A DNA stretch of 64,000 nucleotides, from NCBI GenBank assembly GCA_003008705.1, contig PDUO01000001.1, positions 1,729,694 to 1,793,693 of the forward strand, given 5' to 3'. Shown here in pieces: positions 1 to 10,500 of this stretch. The translations under genes and the position numbers were made by a program. Below the pieces are notes generated by a model. That model was given only the letters and a program-made list of their open reading frames with translations. It searched no databases and was not told where the DNA came from. The stretch comes from Pezicula radicicola (Eukaryota > Ascomycota > Leotiomycetes > Helotiales > Dermateaceae). Within the stretch, counting starts at the first letter, position 1. Every line of letters begins with the position of its first letter.

Positions 1-25
1 AAAATCCCAAACCCAAATGCCAATA

Positions 26-560
26 TCAAGCAAGATAAGTATTAAACCATTCAATACCCTGCTTCTCACTCTCATCCATAGCCTTCCGATCCTTCTCCGA
101 GCTCCAATCTATGTCAACAATACCTCATCAGTAGCCAATTCTAAAGAAAAACACGAAAGTAACTCAAAAATAGTTAAGCCGCCATAACTAAGAAACTCTA
201 AAAGAACAGTCATTATCTTTAGAATTAAGACTTACCACTTCTCAAAGCAAACCCATGAACCTGGTCCTCATAAATTCAACTCATGCGGAACATCAACCTT
301 CTTAGAAATCAAATCCTGAATCTTACCCACAGTATCATTATCTAACAAACTATCCTTCGTTTCAACAGCCAAACTCAACGGCTTAGAAATAGGTTCGAAA
401 TCATCTGGGAAGGACACTAATGATGGATGACATGCATATGCCGCATCGACGATACCATGTACTGCTAAGATTGCGTATCGACCTCCCTAACAGAATCCTC
501 TTGAAACCTTCTAAGCGCCGCAAGGCCAATTAGGAGTAAGGATTGTAACCGCCAACAATT
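26..560 (-). pseudogene. Decayed dienelactone hydrolase family gene (3' part)
   Basis: Read on the minus strand, this segment gives the C-terminal half of a dienelactone hydrolase (alpha/beta hydrolase fold): a G-G-R-Y segment after the nucleophile-elbow region, then A-C-H-P-S, then the D-Q-V-H-G-F-A-L-R-S block with the catalytic histidine, and a typical end E-K-Q-G-I-E-W-F-N. The reading frame is broken. There is an in-frame TAG at 487-489, just where F-C-x-G-G is expected, and one missing base at about 269-275 separates the E-L-N-L segment from the Y-E-D-Q-V-H-G segment. A normal intron (109-235, GTAAGT donor) still joins the last two pieces, and the stop is at 26-28. Upstream of about 560 the similarity fades. 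The combination of a nonsense codon and an indel suggests a dead gene, not a single sequencing error. The exact 5' limit is uncertain. Confidence 0.7.
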
Positions 561-621
561 CTCCCCCTCCTCAGCCGTAGAGCCTCCTTGTTAAAGGCAA
601 CGGAGTCGTCAAGCGTACGAC

Positions 622-1596
622 ATGTCCCCCCACGATACTTCATTATTAGAGTCTCAAATTACCTCCGATATGGCGAAAGGCATAACGACGCCTAGAATTT
701 TGGCTGATACAGACGGGCATACAGCGGCTGCCAAGCCTGACGAGGATGCGTACTGGCCCGCCATCACGACTAAAGATCAGCTCCCTGGATGGCTTCGCGA
801 TAACGACTACATTGTTGGAGGGCATCCGATGCCGACATACTCATATAAACGGTCATTTCGACTTTGGCGATGTTTGCATATGGAGACTATGAACATATGG
901 ACACATTTCCTCGGATCTGCCGCATTCGTGGCAGCAGGCTTCACTCTGTACAATTATGCCAGAGCATCCTCCAGTCTTAAACTCAGCAATGGAGATACAG
1001 TCGCCTTTAGTATCTCAATCACCGCAGCTGCTGTATGTTTTGGGCTTAGTGCAACATTTCACACGCTCAGAAGCCACTCCTACAATATACACCACTTTTG
1101 GGGCAAGATGGACATTCTCGGAATCTGCGTCCTCGCACTTGGAGGCGGGATGTCAGCGACGTACTATGCTTTCTATTGTAATACAGCCGTCCGACTCATC
1201 TACTGGTCTCTCAATCTATCATCGGCGGTTGCTGCAGCCATCAAACTCTTCGATACTGGTGGTGGGGGCAGCAAGATGCGCACCATGCGCGGCAGCGCTT
1301 TCTCGCTGCTTGCAGTTTCTGCAATGTTACCCATTGTCCACCGCGTAGGCCTCTTGGGTTGGGACGAGGCATGCCATCAAATTGGCGCTCAATGGTATCT
1401 AGCTGAAGCCCTATCACTGTTGCTTGGTGTCATTCTATTTGTTGGACGGTTTCCTGAAAGATTATCGCCTGGTTCTCTCGATGTTTGGGGCCACTCGCAT
1501 CAATTATTCCATACTTGTGCTGCGGCCGGCACAGCATTCCACGTCGTGGCCCTTGTTGCAAGCTACAGCTACCTCCAGGCGTATCCATATTGTTAA
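622..1596 (+). CDS. PAQR / hemolysin-III family membrane protein (Izh-like)
   Basis: A 324-residue single-exon protein of the progestin/adiponectin-receptor family, called Izh proteins in yeast and hemolysin-III-related in bacteria. These are seven-helix membrane proteins linked to zinc/sterol homeostasis or ceramidase-like activity. The family motifs are all visible: H-M-E-T-M-N-I-W-T-H before the first helix (residues about 86-95), S-A-T-F-H with Ser143 and His147, and W-G-H-S-H-Q-L-F-H near residue 289, which supplies the C-terminal metal-binding histidines. The segments in between are hydrophobic and fit multiple membrane spans. The first 60 residues are polar and likely cytosolic. Length and motif spacing are normal for the family. 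The gene sits intact between two decayed genes. Substrate or ligand cannot be told from sequence. Confidence 0.9.
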   Translation: MSPHDTSLLESQITSDMAKGITTPRILADTDGHTAAAKPDEDAYWPAITTKDQLPGWLRDNDYIVGGHPMPTYSYKRSFRLWRCLHMETMNIWTHFLGSAAFVAAGFTLYNYARASSSLKLSNGDTVAFSISITAAAVCFGLSATFHTLRSHSYNIHHFWGKMDILGICVLALGGGMSATYYAFYCNTAVRLIYWSLNLSSAVAAAIKLFDTGGGGSKMRTMRGSAFSLLAVSAMLPIVHRVGLLGWDEACHQIGAQWYLAEALSLLLGVILFVGRFPERLSPGSLDVWGHSHQLFHTCAAAGTAFHVVALVASYSYLQAYPYC

Positions 1597-2040
1597 AAGC
1601 TGTATGCACATATTCTTTCATGAAGGACTTTACTTTCAGGCTCAGAGATCAGGTGACCCTTTCGCTGCTACCTGGAGGCAGTCAGGAGGAAGTGGTCCTA
1701 CGAATGGGATTGAAAACTGAGTCGAAAAGCATTCTGAACTTTGTAACCCACCTTTTCCCAGCTCACAAAATACATCTCATGCAATGTGTCTCCGAGTTCC
1801 CGTGATAAGACTTTACAGTAGAGGTTCTTATTCTTCGAAGTCGCAAACACCTAGAAGAGCGCAACTCAAGATGCTGCATAGAATGTTGCTTCGTTTATTA
1901 CTCCGTCTAATTTCGACTCTTGCTTCTATCCATTCATTACAAATTCCAAGGCTTCATCTGAAAGTGCCTCCTACTGATGATTTTAGATCGGGACTGCCCG
2001 AAGGTGGTGACTTGTTGGTTCCGCTCGTCTAATTCGATGC
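1597..2040. other. Intergenic, no gene recognised
   Basis: This is the stretch between the PAQR gene and the HET-like remnant. Open frames are short and show no family motif. It may contain the unrecognisable 5' part of the decayed HET gene. Confidence 0.5.
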
Positions 2041-2706
2041 AGTTTTGTATAAATCAGAACGATAATGGAGAAAAGGTCGTACAAGTTCGGAATATGATGA
2101 CCATATGTTAGAATCTATACAAGTAAATGCATGGCTGTGTGCAGATCAGTAATATCTGCCCTGGTGTTTTTGGGTTTTCAGCTTAAGTGAAAGACACGAT
2201 CGCGAGTTTCGTTCTAGAACCAAGCCCAAATACGCATACGATGGAGATGGAGATGTGAGACTTTTTGAAACAATGCATTCGGATATTTTTCCAAAACGAC
2301 TATTTCAGTCGAGTTTGGGTACAGCAAGAAGCTTATATTGCAAATAAGCTCATTTTCTGTTACGAAAGGCACTCGATCGATAGCCAAGTGCTCTACGAGC
2401 CGCTTCGAAGGCTTCAACGTCTAGATCCGTCTTACAAACTTCCAAGCATTTTTAAATTTTTGTCCACAACTAAAAGATATCAACAGACTCATTTGGGCTG
2501 TGGTGTCACGAAACCGCTGGATTTTTTTGCAGACTCTCTATATAGCAAACAACTTAAGGGCCAGCAATGCTCTTGATAGAGTATACGCAATACTCGAAAT
2601 GACGGATATACCGACTATCGCGGCCATGAGAAACTTCTCACATGACGAATGTTCAGACCAACTTCATACTTATATGTGTAGAAATCATCCACGAATTCTA
2701 TTCTGA
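2041..2706 (+). pseudogene. Decayed HET-domain (heterokaryon incompatibility) gene
   Basis: Three consecutive segments match the order of a HET domain, the module of fungal non-self recognition proteins. At about 2041-2110 the frame gives F-C-I-N-Q-N-D followed by E-K-V-V-Q-V-R-N-M-M, the classic D-A-x-C-I-N-Q region. The preceding D-A-V lies one base out of frame across a TTTT run, and a TAG follows directly. At about 2300-2440 there is Y-F-S-R-V-W-V-Q-Q-E with a downstream I-A-N-K-L-I-F-C-Y segment, equivalent to the conserved W-F-x-R-x-W-V-x-Q-E. At about 2520-2620 a third frame holds A-L-D-R-V-Y-A-I-L-E-M-T, equivalent to the D-x-R-D-x-V-Y-A-L-L-G block. The pieces lie in different frames with stops between them, and no start region was found. 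It is a relic of a HET gene. Positions 2707-3100 hold further open frame without a recognisable motif. Confidence 0.72.
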
Positions 2707-3105
2707 GGATAGGAAGCCCATGCAATCCTTCACGGTCCCGCATGATTCGATGGATATATAAATATTACGTTCTTCTCAACGGATAGTTCTTGATTGAGAG
2801 GCTTGAGAGACCTGTGAGAAAGGTTTAATGCTAGTCAGCGTAACTACGCAGAATCTAATTGTGCCCTCAGCCATGAATCAGATGCACATTGTAAAGACAA
2901 ACGAGATGAAGCACAGCAACTTTGACATTGGGGATATAATGCGAAAGTTTTTGAATCATGTGAAGCTTTCTCGACGATGGGGTGATGTTCATGGAATAAC
3001 ACGTGATCGGATAAAAAGTAACACCGTCCAACCGATCCTCAATCCCGCGCATCTGAACATTTTCGCGTTAACAGAGAGCTTAAAGGTCATCAACACATCC
3101 TAAAA

Positions 3106-4103
3106 ATGTTACGGCCACGTCTCCCTCGAATAGCAATTGCGCGGTCTCTGCGTCGATCACTGCATAATGTTCCACCACTGAAGCACGATGCTATCTTCCG
3201 GAATGGAGTACCGGGACTTCTTTCGCCCGCGGGTTTCGATCTGGCTTGGACACAATACCAGAGTTTAATGATTGAGAAGCTCAATGCTCTCACTGCTGGT
3301 ATGTTGACATTTATATCAAACTGACACATTGTACTGCGATAGCGTGGGAAGATAGATGACTGTAGATGGATGGTTGTCTATAGCTATCTCCAGGGTGTGA
3401 TAAATAACGTATTGGAGTAATTTACTGACCAGTTCCCATGGCAGGAGGAGAATACGAATCCAAATCCCCAAAAGAGATCCTCCTTCAAAACGCACGCGAT
3501 CCCAATCAAGCCTCCCTATTCAACTACGCCTCAATGGCACACAACAATGCATTTTTCTTCCAAGGGCTCTCCCCTGAACCAACATTCATACCAGCAGCGC
3601 TAAAAAAGGACCTCGAGAACTCCTTCTCCTCAATTGACACCCTACGACGCGAAATGATCGTAACAGCACAATCAATGTTCGGACCAGGTTTCGTATGGCT
3701 CGTAAAGGGAAAAACGACTGGTTATTCTATTCTGACGACATATTTGGCTGGAAGTCCTTATCCGGGAGCTCACTTTCGAAAACAATCTACGGATATGAAT
3801 ACGCAGAACGATAAGAGTGTGCAAGATTTTGGGAGGAGGTTGATTAGGGATAGTGAACCCGTTAATACAGTTGGTGCTCATGGACCACTATCGGAGAAAA
3901 AGGCTTTGGCTCCTGGTGGAATCGATGTCAATCCCATTCTCTGTATTAACATGTGGGAACACGTTTATCTTCCCGACTACGGCGTTGGAGCGTTTGGAGT
4001 TGGTGGAAAGAAGGCGTTTGCTGAGAGTTGGTGGCAAACAATTGATTGGGACGTAGTTGCGAGGAATGCGGATATCCAGCCAGGTTATAGATACCAGGTT
4101 TAA
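3106..4103 (+). CDS. Mitochondrial small-subunit ribosomal protein, Fe/Mn-SOD fold (mS42/mS43 type)
   Basis: Two exons, 3106-3298 and 3445-4103. The intron has a GTATGT donor and GGCAG acceptor and is spliced in phase 1. The product is about 283 residues. It begins with an arginine-rich, acid-poor leader (M-L-R-P-R-L-P-R-I-A-I-A-R-S-L-R-R) that looks like a mitochondrial targeting peptide. L-K-H-D-A-I-F-R-N-G-V-P-G-L-L-S and a superoxide-dismutase-like body follow, including the C-terminal N-M-W-E-H-V-Y-L-P-D-Y-G-V segment that corresponds to the D-x-W-E-H-A-Y-Y-x-D-Y block of Fe/Mn SODs. In fungi this architecture belongs to the Rsm26/Mrp1 mitoribosomal proteins, which keep the fold but have lost dismutase chemistry. 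The metal-ligand Asp of that block is replaced by Asn here, which favours the ribosomal assignment over a functional SOD. Confidence 0.82.
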
Positions 4104-5079
4104 GGCCTTAAGGTGGATGTAAAAGCATGCATGACAGACAGGTTGCGTTGTAGCATATGGGAGAGCATTGTAATGATGAACCTCTCCTCCCTTCGGTGGC
4201 GTTCTGGTATATGAAGAAGAGAAGAGATAAGAAGATATCGAGATCGCAAGTGTACTATAGTGTACGAGAGCATCTATGGACAGGCCACTTAAAACGAAGA
4301 AAGTGTGTAGATTAGGATGGGCCAAATTATACTGTGCATACTCAGTTTCCGAAAATGCACTTTGATGAAAGTGTAAATTCAGTTCCTAGGTACGTAGATA
4401 CGTAGCTATATCTTACTAACCAAGTATCAACGGCTTCTCTCAAAGTATAGCAGCAACTAGTGTGGCAGTACAGTGTATTTTCAGATGCAAGGCCGGGGGA
4501 AGAACTCAACATGTCACCAGAACGAATCAGCGGGCGAGTAGAAGGAAACAAAGGGCGGCAAGGTCTCGTCACACCTTTCTAATCACATCACTCAAGTACC
4601 TTGCTAACACATGACCTGATCAAAAGTTCAGATGCAAGATAGATCCGATCAATCACGATGATCAAGGGCTACCAAACGAAAGAGTTACGAAAAAATCCTC
4701 CTTTTGTCAATTCTCATTATATCTACCTATGAAAAGGAGCGTATGTTTTCCAATTTCTGCATTTGCATTTCCATCTCGCATTTCCATCTTAAGGCACCAT
4801 CAAAATCCATCATCCAAATCCATCGAAATCATCAAAGAACAAAAGAAAAAAAAAACAAAAAACAAAACAGATAACGCCTAAAATGCCGCCTGCTAAAACG
4901 TTCAAGTCCCAAGGGCAGGGGAAGTCAAAAGTACGACACAAATGCCACGCTCAAATAAATCAAGAAATCAAAAAAATCAAAACCGGAAAACAAGAAAACG
5001 AAAAAGGATGAAAAGCAAAAAAGGGAAGTCAAAACCCGGAAAGCGAGGTCGCTTATTCTGTCTTCCTTCTTTTCTTCCC
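4104..5079. other. Convergent intergenic region
   Basis: This lies between the 3' ends of the ribosomal-protein gene and the SAM-PH gene. It includes A-rich stretches around 4845-5000 on the plus strand, which are T-rich when read as the 3' flank of the minus-strand gene. No coding signal is recognised. Confidence 0.5.
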
Positions 5080-7583
5080 TCAGATCATGTTACCATTAAC
5101 ATTAATCTCATACCCCTCATTCTTCTGCTTCAGCGCCTTAGCAAGCATCAACTCTCTCATCCAATCAATCCTCTCATCACGACTCCGAACCGCAAAATAA
5201 TGCGTCTTAGTCTTCGCACTCTCACCCTTCAATCCCAACGCTGCACTTTCTCTCTTCCTCAACCTAACTCCCTTTTCAATAGCAGCTGGTATCAACTGGA
5301 ATGCGAAAGCCCCTTCGTCTACTTTATTGTCTTTTTTATCGGACGAACCACGAGAGATGTTCATGGCTTTGAATGCTGCGCTTAGCTTGGAGGATTGGGA
5401 AAGAGAGGAACAGGCTATAGCGTAGTCGTCTACGTCGACATGTTCCAATGTTTCGAGTGCGCGTGCGTCTTTGTGCATTCGGAGTTCGGTTCCTCGGAGT
5501 GTGAAGTGGTGTTCATGCCATTCATGACGGAGCATCTTTGTCTTACGCTTCTTCATCCATCCGGCATGAGCGACATCACGCTCGTCGTTACTGTTTGAAG
5601 CAGAAGCGGTGTTCGAGTTGGGGTTGGAGTATTGGTGTTGTCGAGGTGGAGACTGAGGTGTTGCGAGAACTTCGTCGACGCGAGGCATGGCGGGTGCATA
5701 GGAAGGTCGTCTGGAACTGCGGGATGCGCTTCGTTGGATGGGTGCACAGGGTGGTCCTGATCCTGCCCCTCCGCCGTTTCTGTACGACATGTTGGGTGGC
5801 ACAGATTGGGATGCGTCGCGGGAGACTGGTCCAAGGGGAACAGCTGTCACGGGAATGTCCATCTCGGAAAAGGGCGTACCAAAGCGGTAGATTGCTGTGT
5901 TGGGTGACTGGGTTGCGCTGCGCAGTTCAGGAGACAAAGCTTCAGCGCGGTCCATACGGTAAGGTGAGAAAGCATTTGCGCTTGCTGACCGTGGTGGACG
6001 TGGTGGTGGAATAGACAGCTTCGGGAGATTACGAAGTCCATTGACTGGGGCTGGAAGCGCCGGGAACATCTCATATGGAGGTGTTGGAGGTTCCTCACTC
6101 GACCAAGCCATCTCCTGGGGTTCCATATGCTGGAACTGGAGGAACTTCTTGACATTGTCTTGCGGGTCACGCGATTCGACATTACGAAGGCTTGCTTCTT
6201 CAAGCTGTCTGAAAGCTGGTGTTGAGCCGGGACCAAGGACATCTGAGGATGCGACGACGGAGGGTACCATATCGGAGAAGGGACGGACGGCTTCGGCCGT
6301 GGATGCATTTCCTGGATCGCCTGCAACCCAGACTGATGCACCTGGTTCTGTGTGGAATGGGTGTTCTCTCTTGAAGGCTGCGATTAGCTTCTGCTGCTTG
6401 CGCCATTTCGAACAGTTCTCTCCCTTCTTGCAGTGATGGGGCTTGGGCATGAGTTGTTCAATACCGACAATTGATACGGACTCGAGTGGTGTGATGACGT
6501 CGTCTGCTGTTATTATCTTACGCTGGTACCGTCTTTTCGAGTTCTTCCGTCGTCTTGGCTGGCAATCATCGTCGCCGCAATCCTGTCCTCCTCTCCTTCT
6601 CTGGCGAACAGTCTCATCGTCGCTTCCACAGTCTTGCGACGGGAATTTGTGTCTGTAGTCTACGTCCAGACAAGGTGAAGCGACCTCCTCGATGGGCGTC
6701 GGTGGCTTGGGCGTATTGCGCGCACTTCCCCTAAGTACATGGATCTCATTCCAGACCCTGGTCCGCTGTCCAAAGGAAGGGATGTCGAGTTCTCGCAAAT
6801 CCTCAAACTTCAGTGTGATTAGAATCTCGCCTGAGATGTCGTTCTCCTCGAACTTCTCCACGATCGATGGCTCGAACCCAGCCTCTTTCATCCATCTTGC
6901 GACTTGTCGCGCCGACCAATGTGCTACTTCATTTAAGTTAAGGTGCTCTACTGCGTCTGTGAGAGAACTGAGAGGTCGATGCTGTGCAGGGATGTCTGTG
7001 GGTATCTCGGGTACTTGGGGCGCTGGTTGTTGGTGTTGATATGACATATGTCTGTTTGGCGGTGGTGGTGCTCGCGGTGTCACTGGGGACATGCTCAGAA
7101 TATCACCTTCGTATTGTAGATGCGACTCGACCGAACTGCGGAAGAGATGTGGTCCTATCGGTCCCTCTACTGGCTTCTTCGTTTCCGGAATCTCGAAATT
7201 GAAAGATTGAAACTCGTTTGAAGTGGGCGTGTGTATTTCTTCGAAGGAGGATAGTGTGGTTTCACTTCTTCTGCCGGTCTGTACATTGCGCCGTTAGTAT
7301 GTGACGAGACTCTGGAGTTGTATCGCTTACTGAGTTTAGACTGAGTCTTGGTGATTCGTCTTCTATTTCGCTGTCGTCGTCTTCAAAGTCGGTATCGAAC
7401 ATAGTAGCCTCGGACATAGGTCGAGGCTCGAGCGACTTCATGTTGAAGAACGCATCCTTGGGTTGTCCCCTCTGGAACATCTCAACCCTTGGGTCTATTG
7501 GGGAGATTGGTGATCTGGTAGGCTATCTAATCGTCAGTACACACCGGTCAATCTTCAGAAAAAGTAGTACAAGACGTACCATA
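5080..7583 (-). CDS. SAM and PH domain protein
   Basis: The model has three exons: 7581-7583 (the ATG alone), 7331-7522 and 5080-7278. Introns are 7523-7580 (GTACGT donor, ACTGAC near the acceptor) and 7279-7330 (GTAAGC donor, TACTAAC branch site). All junctions are phase 0, giving 797 residues. A SAM domain (about 182-249; W-S-A-R-Q-V-A-R-W-M ... L-R-E-L-D-I) mediates protein-protein interaction. A basic, acidic-patch-rich linker with Ser/Pro-rich low complexity follows, and a C-terminal PH domain (about 637-780) begins G-W-M-K-K-R-K and ends D-W-M-R-E-L-M-L. SAM plus C-terminal PH recalls Boi-type polarity proteins, but no SH3 domain is seen, so this is probably a related cortical or signalling scaffold. 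The N-terminus is the least certain part; an internal ATG at 7480 is the simple alternative start. Confidence 0.82.
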
Positions 7584-10500
7584 TTGCCTTATATGTAACG
7601 ACTAGTCGTCGGTATGGGTATCTTTGGGTATCTTTGAGAGGAAATAATTTGTTGCTAGAACTGCTAGCTTTTTTCGCCGTTGCCGGACAAACAACTTTCT
7701 AGTATAAGAGTTGTTTACAGTAGTAGTAATACCCGAATTGAGGTACTGTTGTATATGAGAGATATAAGAGAACGGTTGGTCGTCAAGACAATATACAAAA
7801 AAGGCTTCGCAGGTAGCAGGTCGCAGGAAAAAAGTCAAAGAAACATCAAGAGGAGAAAAAGAGTCATTGACGAGTGCCGGCGTCTATGGGAGTATATGTA
7901 TCGTAGGCGCCTCTGTGACTGTTGAGCAACAAGTGGTATATTCTCGTCCGAAGGTCAGGTCAGGTTCATGTTCGTCAAAGCGCCTATGGGCTAACTAGCT
8001 AGACTAGCATAATGCCGGCAAAAGTGATGTACGTCCTGGGCGTTGCTTCTGTTTCTGGCCCAGCACTGGGGGAAAGGTTGCGTGGGTTGGGCTTTTGGTA
8101 GCTGGTCGGTAAGAATGGGATCAATGTAACCGTGCTCAAAAACAGCTACAGTACATATTTTTGAGCTGCATAGTGATAGTGACTATTCTTGAGCACGACA
8201 CAGCACAGGAACAGTAACAATCTACCAGCGGCCTTGAAGGTTGTTGGCTGGTTACTCGACCTGCTGGACCTGCTTCGGTGTTTGGTACTTTTGTCTGCCC
8301 TGTCTGCAAGGCCTGCACGGTACGAAGGTAGGAAACGTTTATCGAGCGTGCAGCAGATTGGTCTCCCCGCCCCCACCACCATTGCTGTTACTGGCTGAAC
8401 CCCACAAATGGGATTCGAAATCCCGGCTCTCGACCATCTGATTGGGTGAAGCCGGGCGCATTTTACGCGCCGACCTCTCTCGTCTTTTTGGAGTGCTTGC
8501 TGCTACTTGGTGCTTCTTGGTTGCCTCATTGGTTCGACCTGGAAATATACACCAGGGTTTGAAGGGGGAAAATGGGGATCACGCTTTGTGTGTTCATAGT
8601 AGTGTGAACTTAGAAGCGGGAACGACGGCTAGATGTTTTTGGCAATTTTTTCATAGATTTTCGATTTCCTTAGGGGAACACTTCGGCGGAAGGGGTGTGT
8701 GAGGACTGAGCACTTTTAAAATCATTTCTTTGCACTTTGACCAATAGGAATTTAGAAGTGAGGTTCTTTTTTAAATAAGGGCTTGATTTTTTGGAGTGAG
8801 CCGTGAGCTTCTTTTTTGGTAGGTGAGGATGATGAGTGGGAGGAGATGACCTGTTTTGTGAGAACTATCATTATGCGATGGGAGCGGGCCGAAGCTCCAG
8901 GACTCCAGGAGACGGTGAGTTGAGGGGATCTAGATCTTTCAGTCATCCTCGGGTGTTTCCGCCATTATTTGCCACGATAAAGCAAGAGTACGGCAGTAGA
9001 CAATGGAATGGTTAGCAAGGAAGGTTAAAGTTCGTGTGTCTCCTCGTTAAAAGCAAAAGCTGTAAGCAAATGGGTGCACAACCAATTCAACTTCGACAAC
9101 ATGTAGAAAAGAAAGAAAATAGGACAATTTATGCATTATAGTTCTTCTGTAGAATACAGAATTATGCAACTTTCTTCTAGGGTCGAAATTGGGTGGTGGC
9201 ACGGGTGAGATGTTGAGCCAGCCGGAAAGAAAAGCAATGTTCCCCCGCTTGTCGTCTTCTGCATCCTGTACGTTCCCGCAGCCATCTGGTTGCATGTGCT
9301 GCATATTTTAGCATCTCTCTTTCTTTCCAAAAAAGCCGTTTGGTCTTTCCACAAAAAAAAAAGTGGCTGAATTATTGAGATTTTTATGGACTCTTGGTCT
9401 GTGATGTATAGTTCGAGCTTTGCAGATCACAGATATCTGTCTGATTTTTAATTAAGAATCGTGACTTTTTTGGGGGGGAAGTTTTTTTTTTGACAGGTTT
9501 GGTCACTTTAATTTTTGTGATGGTGTACGAAAGTATTGTATTGGTTCTGTCTGTACAAGAGTCAAGAGTACTGTATCTAAAGTGCTTGCATGCCCTGGTT
9601 CTGTTTTATACGAGCTTGAGCTTGAACTTGAGCTTCTTCGTTGTAAGCCACGCGAATTCGACTCGGGCTCTATGCACTCCACATAAAAGCGCCACATTAC
9701 GATTACATCAAGCTACTTTAGAGACGTATACCCTTTTCTAGAAACCTACTTGGCATTCACGCATAAAAGACTCATATCTCATTTTTCTTCCCCTCAATAT
9801 TGTTAGTGTACCGGTATTGTTATCCTAAACAAAGTGAGAGAGAGAGAAAATTCAAGTTTCTCCGAGCCGTTTTTCTCTGACCACTTATACCTCATGGCAA
9901 GCAGCCACGCTACCACGTAAAAAGCCTAAGGTATCACAGACACAAGTTTATTTACTCCGAAGCTTTTGAGATTTTCGTCCGTTTCGTCCGTTGTTTCTAT
10001 TTTATTTCATGCCGATCTAGCTAGATGGTGAAGTATGATACTATCACGAGTACAAAAATCTCACGTAGGGGAAGTATATCGTACCTATCAAAAATAGAAT
10101 AGAATTTCCCATTCTACAAGAAACGAACTAAAAAGATTAAATGGAAATAATACTTGGATTGTAGTGTAGAATTCAGTATGGAGTACGTAGGTATGGCGGT
10201 ATATGGTACCAATAGTACGAAGTACAATATGTACAGTATTCGGACCTTCCCATTCTGACCCATCTTCCCGTCTTTGTTCTATGGCCTCGTGAGGGAGAGA
10301 CACACACAGTGGTGCAAAGACAAGGAATCGCGCATGAATATTCAATCATGTGAGGAGTGTGTGAGTGGATTGAATTCCATTTATTGGTTCTCATGTTCTT
10401 TCATTCATGACCAGTAATTTTTTGTTGTCGCAGATTTCCATGTTTTGAAGATTGTAGATTTGCCTTGTACCGGTGCACGAGGTACAAATACACGTACGTA

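Noticed and set aside
2828..3103. 91-codon frame after the HET remnant
   Set aside because: No HET or other motif is present. It may be decayed C-terminal sequence but cannot be shown to be.
8404..8480. tRNA-like hairpins on the minus strand (GGGATTTCGAATCCC and a GC-rich stem)
   Set aside because: The loop is five bases, no anticodon arm or acceptor stem can be paired, and the spacing does not fit a tRNA.
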